64,000 bases of DNA from Tolypeutes matacus (Eukaryota > Chordata > Mammalia > Cingulata > Chlamyphoridae), in assembly GCA_026826555.1 (NCBI GenBank), contig JAKSZT010053928.1, positions 4,991,259 to 5,055,258 on the forward strand, in the 5' to 3' direction. The notes under the pieces were generated by a model. That model worked only from the letters and a program-made list of their open reading frames with translations, did not search any database and was not told where the DNA came from. The position numbers and the translations under genes are program-made. Below, in pieces: positions 59,823 to 64,000 of the stretch (the stretch's first letter is position 1; the number at the start of each line of letters is the position of its first letter).

Positions 59823-60905
59823 TTGATTATCTTGATGACTTAACTCTGAAGATCAGTTTCTCCCTCTTATCTAGGGTTTTATTGTTGATTGGCTTTGTAT
59901 TAAGTTTCTTCTTTGATGCCTGGTTGAACTTATTCTGGGCCTTTAGAATAACCTGTTTTTAACTGTTCAGATTTTCTTAGCTCTTCTTCATCTGATTCTT
60001 GCCCTGGATATGCAGTGCAATTTTAAAAATTGTACTTTTTGTGCAATTGTTTCACCTCTAGGAGAAATAGGAGAAAGTTTCCTTTCTTTTGTTCCTTCTC
60101 CAGGAAACTCGATCTGTGTGTTTTTGTTCAGAATTTTCTCTTCAAGCCCTATGATTTGTTTAAATTCTTTCTCTCACTCAGTGCCTCCTTCCTCTTAAAT
60201 TTTTCAGTTCTGGAACCTGTTCTGTTTTATAGCAGTTCAGTTTAATCACCCCCTTATTTTCTGTGAGGCTTTTCTGCCTCCAGGCCCCCCACCCCACCCC
60301 ATTAGGGTTTCCTGCCCCAGGGAGCCAGATGGGGTCAATCTAGAAATGTGAGTACTCCAAAAGAGTCCATTTTGCATTTAGGCATCCAGCCACAGAAACT
60401 GGATTGAGTGCAAGCACATCTTACCAACAGTTCTGCTGTAGTGTCTCTCTCTCTCTTCTCTCTCTCTCTCCTGCACCATCCCCCCCCCACTCCCAGGGAA
60501 GAGGTGGTTTTGTATGCAGCATGACTTAGCAGCTTGTGTTCATTCCACCCTGTGTCTGTGCAGACTTGGGTCCTTGTGCCTGGATATGTGTGGTGTTCTA
60601 ACTCACTACTGTAAGTGGCTCTGTAGTCTGCATCTGTGGCTGGAGGCACCCAGGCCATGCTGCCCCTGTGTGACTCCCAAGCTGTGCAGGACCAAATGAG
60701 AGAGAGGGATCCAGACTAGTGGGTCTAGAATGGAAATTTCCTACCTGATCTTGGAGATTATTTTTCTTTTTCCTTGATTCAGTGTTTGTGGAGTCCTTCT
60801 GAAGACTCTCTCATCCTCTGGAGTTCAAGGCAAGTGGGATTTGTCCTTTTATTAGTTGATTCTGACAGAAGACTTTTTCTAGGGGATGTCTTACATTGCC
60901 ATGTT
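59823..60905 (-). promoter_or_regulatory. L1-b 5' UTR
   Basis: About 1.08 kb, colinear with 11778-12590 of L1-c but without clear resemblance to the L1-a 5' UTR. Contains a TCTC-rich tract (60444-60475) and a C-run (60480-60489). Confidence 0.7.
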
Positions 60906-61214
60906 GCCAACATTATTCTGGGTCATATATTTTAAAGTCAAGTATGTCTTGTGTATCCTGATGGGAAGGCACTTAGGGCAAAGGAAGATTTTCTGTTTTG
61001 AAGAAGTAGAGTGCTCAGTATCTTGATTTCCAAAAGGTTTGGCCATTGGAGTAGGGGCGGGGGAGTTGGCTATAAAATAAAACAATTTCAGAGCTAGAGG
61101 AGGCTCCAGAAGGCCCTGAGTTGGAGATGCAAATTCTCAGAGAGGTTAGGAGACTTGCTTGTGGGCATTAATCAAATTAATTAATTTTTTCATCAGTGTT
61201 TTGTAGTTTTTGTT
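60906..61214. other. Non-coding stretch between L1-b and XR copy 3
   Basis: A MIR-like trace (AGGCCCTGAGTTGGAGATGC, CAGAGAGGTTAGGAGACTTG) at about 61095-61165, minus sense. No gene. Confidence 0.45.
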
Positions 61215-62845
61215 TGTTTTTCATTATAATTTTTATTTATATTTTTAAAAAGATACTTAGATTACATAAATGTTACACAAAATATATAGGGATTCCCATA
61301 TACCCCCACTCCCCACACCTCCCACAACCTCCCACATAAACAACATCCTTCATTAGTGTGGCACATTCTTTGCAATTGATAAACACATCCTGGGACATTG
61401 CCACTGAGCATGGACAATAGTTCACCTTGTAGTGTATACTCTCTCCCACACAGTTCTGCATGTTATGGGATAATATAAAATGGCCTATATCTGTCATTGC
61501 AATGTCATTCAGAATGATTCCCAAGTTCCAAAAAAGCCCCTGTATTATAACTGTTTTTCCCTCTCCCTGCCCCCAGAGCCTCCAGTGGCCACTGGCTCTA
61601 CATCAATGTTGTAATTTCTTCCATTGCTAGATTCACAATATGTCTATAGTAGAATGCCAGTAAGTCCACTCTAGTCCATAGTTCATTCCCCATTCCTGAG
61701 GATTCTGGGATGGTGATGTCCACTCCACCTCTAATTGAGAGAGAGCTTCGATCTTGTAGAGCCGATGGATGGGACTCTCTTGCTTACAGTTGTAGGCTCT
61801 CTCATTTCCTTGGAATGGTGGTTGTCAATTCTCACCTCCTTGTTAGTTGTCCTGGGTGAGTCCAATGAACTGGAGAGTGGGTGTTGCAACTCTGCTGAGG
61901 CTCCAGGCCCAGATGGCACATGAACAGCCCAAAGATTCCAGTCTCTTGGACATACACCTACAAACTCCAGCACCAAGTATAGGTTAAAATAGAAGGGACA
62001 GGTGAGCCATGTTCAGGGAAGGCATAATTGAGTCAAACTCTGTTACTCTCAGGAGCACAAATTCCAAAGTAGGGCCCAGTGGCAAGGAACCAAACTCCGA
62101 AGCTATTTGCCTTGACCATAGGACCTGAGTATCTCCAGAGCCTTCAGGAGCCCCACTATTTGGGGTAATATCCATTTTGGCATTCTATGAGATCCTGCTG
62201 AGACGCGCATAAGCGTTACCTCTGGGATGACCTCCCAACTCACTTTGAAGTCTCTTAGCCATATAAACTCATTTGTCTTTACCTTTTCCCTCTTTTATTC
62301 AAGGTCTTTTTCCAGTTGCATTGCTAGTTGGTGCTTGGTAGTAATCCCTTGGTGCCAGGGAGGCACATCCCAGGGAGTCATGTCCCACACTGAGGGGTAG
62401 ATAACACATTTATATGTTGAGTTTGGCTTAGAAAGAGGCCACATTTGAGCAACAAGGAGGCTCCCAGGAGGCAATTCTTAGGCACCCCACAACACTAGGC
62501 TAAGTTTCAATTTCAAGAACAAAGGTTCATAAGCATAGTCATCAATATCAAGGGCCCATCAGTAAATCATCCTCCTTCACCAGTCATTGCCCGTGCACTT
62601 GGGGGACTGTTGCTGCTCCATTAGAGAATGTGGCAGAGCTCTCTAGGATGGGAATTCAATATTCTCTCGGTTATTGTTTGCATGTCCACCCACTGTGATA
62701 ATGCCCTGTGAACATTTGAACATATTTATATACCTTATATGCATGTCCAGGTAAATGTCCTCCCTTGCATACCCCATCACTTACACCCCATGCCAATGAT
62801 CTTCCCCTGCCCCAGTTGTAACCCTTCTGTGATCCAAAGCTTCTT
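61215..62845 (-). mobile_element. XR composite repeat copy 3, unit B
   Basis: Minus-strand copy of the repeat at 6838-8890, without the SINE, so it shows the uninterrupted form. It ends at low coordinates in an A/T-rich tail (about 61195-61260). Landmarks on the plus strand: ATGTTACACAAAATATATAG, CCTGGGACATTGCCACTGAG, CTGGAGTTTGTAGGTGTATG (reverse complement), GGGAGTCATGTCCCACACTG. Highly similar to copy 1. Confidence 0.85.
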
Positions 62846-63045
62846 AAAAAAATGAAATAAAATAAATAAAATAAATAAAATAAAAAATGAATTAAAATAG
62901 CCAAATGCAATTAATAGGAAAATGAAATAATAAAGATAAGGTTAAATATAAGAAATAAAAATTTTAAAAAAATAAAAATTAAATTAAAAGATTGGGATAT
63001 TAAAAAATAATGAAAATATTAAAAAAAAATTTTTTTTGACATTTT
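62846..63045 (-). mobile_element. XR copy 3 A/T-rich linker
   Basis: A/T-rich, with AAATA/AATAAA iterations (62846-62885) and a block AGCCAAATGCAATTAATAGG shared (reverse complement) with about 6795-6815. It joins unit A and unit B as in copies 1 and 2. Confidence 0.7.
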
Positions 63046-63715
63046 GCCTTTCATCACTGTAATATCTAGTATCCTGCATGTAGAATGAGATCTTCTTCCA
63101 TTTATTCCCCACTGTCTTACTTTTTTTCATTTTGTTTTCAAAGAAGTTTTAGGTCACAGTAAAGTCACATACAGAATACAGGGAACTCCCATATACCTAA
63201 CATCCTCCCCCTTTCCCCCCTTCCCATATTAATACCTTTTTATTTGTGGATGGTACCTTTGTTACAACTGATAAACAAATAGTGAAACACAGCTACTAAC
63301 AATGGTCAATGGCTTTTACATTATGGTTTACACTTTAGACCATACAGTTTTATAAATTTTGATGATATTTAACATGGCCTGTGTCCATCATTGCAAGATC
63401 ATGTAGAACACTTCCATTGCCCACTAAATACCCCCGGTTCCACCTCATCTATTCCTCCCTCCCCCTCCCCTTGGGGCCCACAGTGACCCCCAGCTTCACT
63501 CCTTGGAGGACAAGATTCATAGTTACTTGCAACAACACTGAGGTCTTGCTACATTGGTTTGTCCTCCCCTATTAGGAACCGCCCATGCTCTCGAGAGACT
63601 CCCACCCCTCTTTTTGTGAACATATCGGTCCTCCCCAGGATCGGAGTCCAACTCCTTTCTGCTCATTATGGGTCTCCACCCACTGATGCATTAATTTATT
63701 TAAAGTGATAGCCAG
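63046..63715 (-). mobile_element. XR composite repeat copy 3, unit A
   Basis: The internally deleted unit. On the plus strand its tail reads GAAGTTTTAGGTCACAGTAA, GTAAAGTCACATACAGAATAC, GGGAACTCCCATATACC, and further right ATTGCAAGATCATGTAGAAC and GGGTCTCCACCCACTGATGC. It matches 1-250 and 41890-42570 in reverse complement. Confidence 0.8.
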
Positions 63716-64000
63716 CACTTGAACCTCTCAGACTTCCTGTCTGGTGCTCTATCCATCTCACCCCAACTGCTTTTCCATTGTTGTTTTAAGTCATTTAAGT
63801 TTGGGGATCCTTTGTTACACAGCATTATATAACTGAAACACACTCATTAAGGAAAAATCTTTTAAAAAAAAGAAAGGAAGGAAGGAAGGAAAAGATAAGA
63901 GTATAACAAACATACCTATATCTGCTTTACAAAAAAGACCCCAAAAGGTCCTCATACACTTCCCCCACTGAATCTCTTTAGAGAACTATAAGAATATCCC
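63716..64000. other. Window end: old repeat trace and (GGAA)n
   Basis: A GGAA/GAAA tract lies at about 63872-63893. The segment around 63782-63845 (on the minus strand ATATAATGCTGTGTAACAAA, CTTAAATGACTTAAAACAAC) resembles an old mammalian interspersed repeat that I do not name. No gene. Confidence 0.4.

Larger units (their letters stand above)
53407..60905 (-). mobile_element. L1-b: older near full-length LINE-1, minus strand
   Basis: From right to left: 5' UTR (60905-59823), ORF1 (59822 to about 58930), an inter-ORF spacer of about 500 bp, ORF2 (about 58400-53997, interrupted by an LTR) and a 3' UTR of about 590 bp (53996-53407). More diverged than L1-a. The start is placed by matching the L1-c 5' end near 12590. 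No clear target-site duplication was found. Subtracting the 643-bp LTR and its duplication leaves about 6.85 kb. Confidence 0.88.

Noticed and set aside
1..64000. CRISPR arrays, operons, bacterial promoters
   Set aside because: Eukaryotic repeat content throughout; no direct-repeat/spacer arrays seen.

Overview
The window is mammalian and almost certainly xenarthran, most likely armadillo. The best evidence is seven tRNA-derived SINE insertions of the armadillo DAS type (box A-like GTGGCTCAAG, box B-like GGTTCGGTTCC, many as head-to-tail dimers). They sit among old pan-mammalian repeats (MIR, L2, L1M, hAT/MER5) and xenarthran-looking L1 elements. I find no intact protein-coding gene, rRNA, functional tRNA or CRISPR array. 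The only protein-coding sequence I recognise is the broken ORF1/ORF2 of LINE-1 elements. The region reads as intergenic or deep-intronic DNA, with a 100-base assembly gap at 7733-7832.

Layout. 1-8890: one old composite repeat (called XR here) split by a near full-length, minus-strand L1 (265-6717). The L1 has 14-bp target-site duplications and an extra segment beyond its first poly(A) that looks like a 3' transduction. The right half of XR also carries a nested SINE that contains the gap. 11301-14155: a rearranged minus-strand L1 joining 5' UTR directly to ORF2, next to an old plus-strand L1M. 14156-41800: mostly old or unique sequence with MIR, L2, L1M 3' ends, a solo LTR (17913-18506), SINEs, a 177-bp palindrome (35955-36131), a MER5-type hAT element (40351-40673), and a repeat-poor stretch (37380-39260) that may be conserved non-coding DNA. 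41880-44540: second XR copy. 44541-53400: old repeats, a second repeat-poor stretch (about 47640-48110), and an L2 hit by a small poly(A) retrocopy (52039-52187). 53407-60905: a second, older minus-strand L1 with a different 5' UTR, inter-ORF spacer and 3' UTR, interrupted by a solo LTR with exact 5-bp duplications. 61215-63715: third XR copy, minus strand.

What stands out is XR. It appears three times as a non-coding composite of about 2.5-2.7 kb: a short unit A, an A/T-rich linker and a longer unit B. A is an internally deleted relative of B, and both units end in a stretch resembling the 3' UTR of the window's second L1. This suggests a non-autonomous family moved by L1 through a borrowed tail. 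I do not recognise it by name, and identity to a catalogued repeat cannot be excluded without a database search.

All repeat family names and boundaries come from reading the sequence, not from a database search. Boundaries given without a target-site duplication are approximate, usually within tens of bases.
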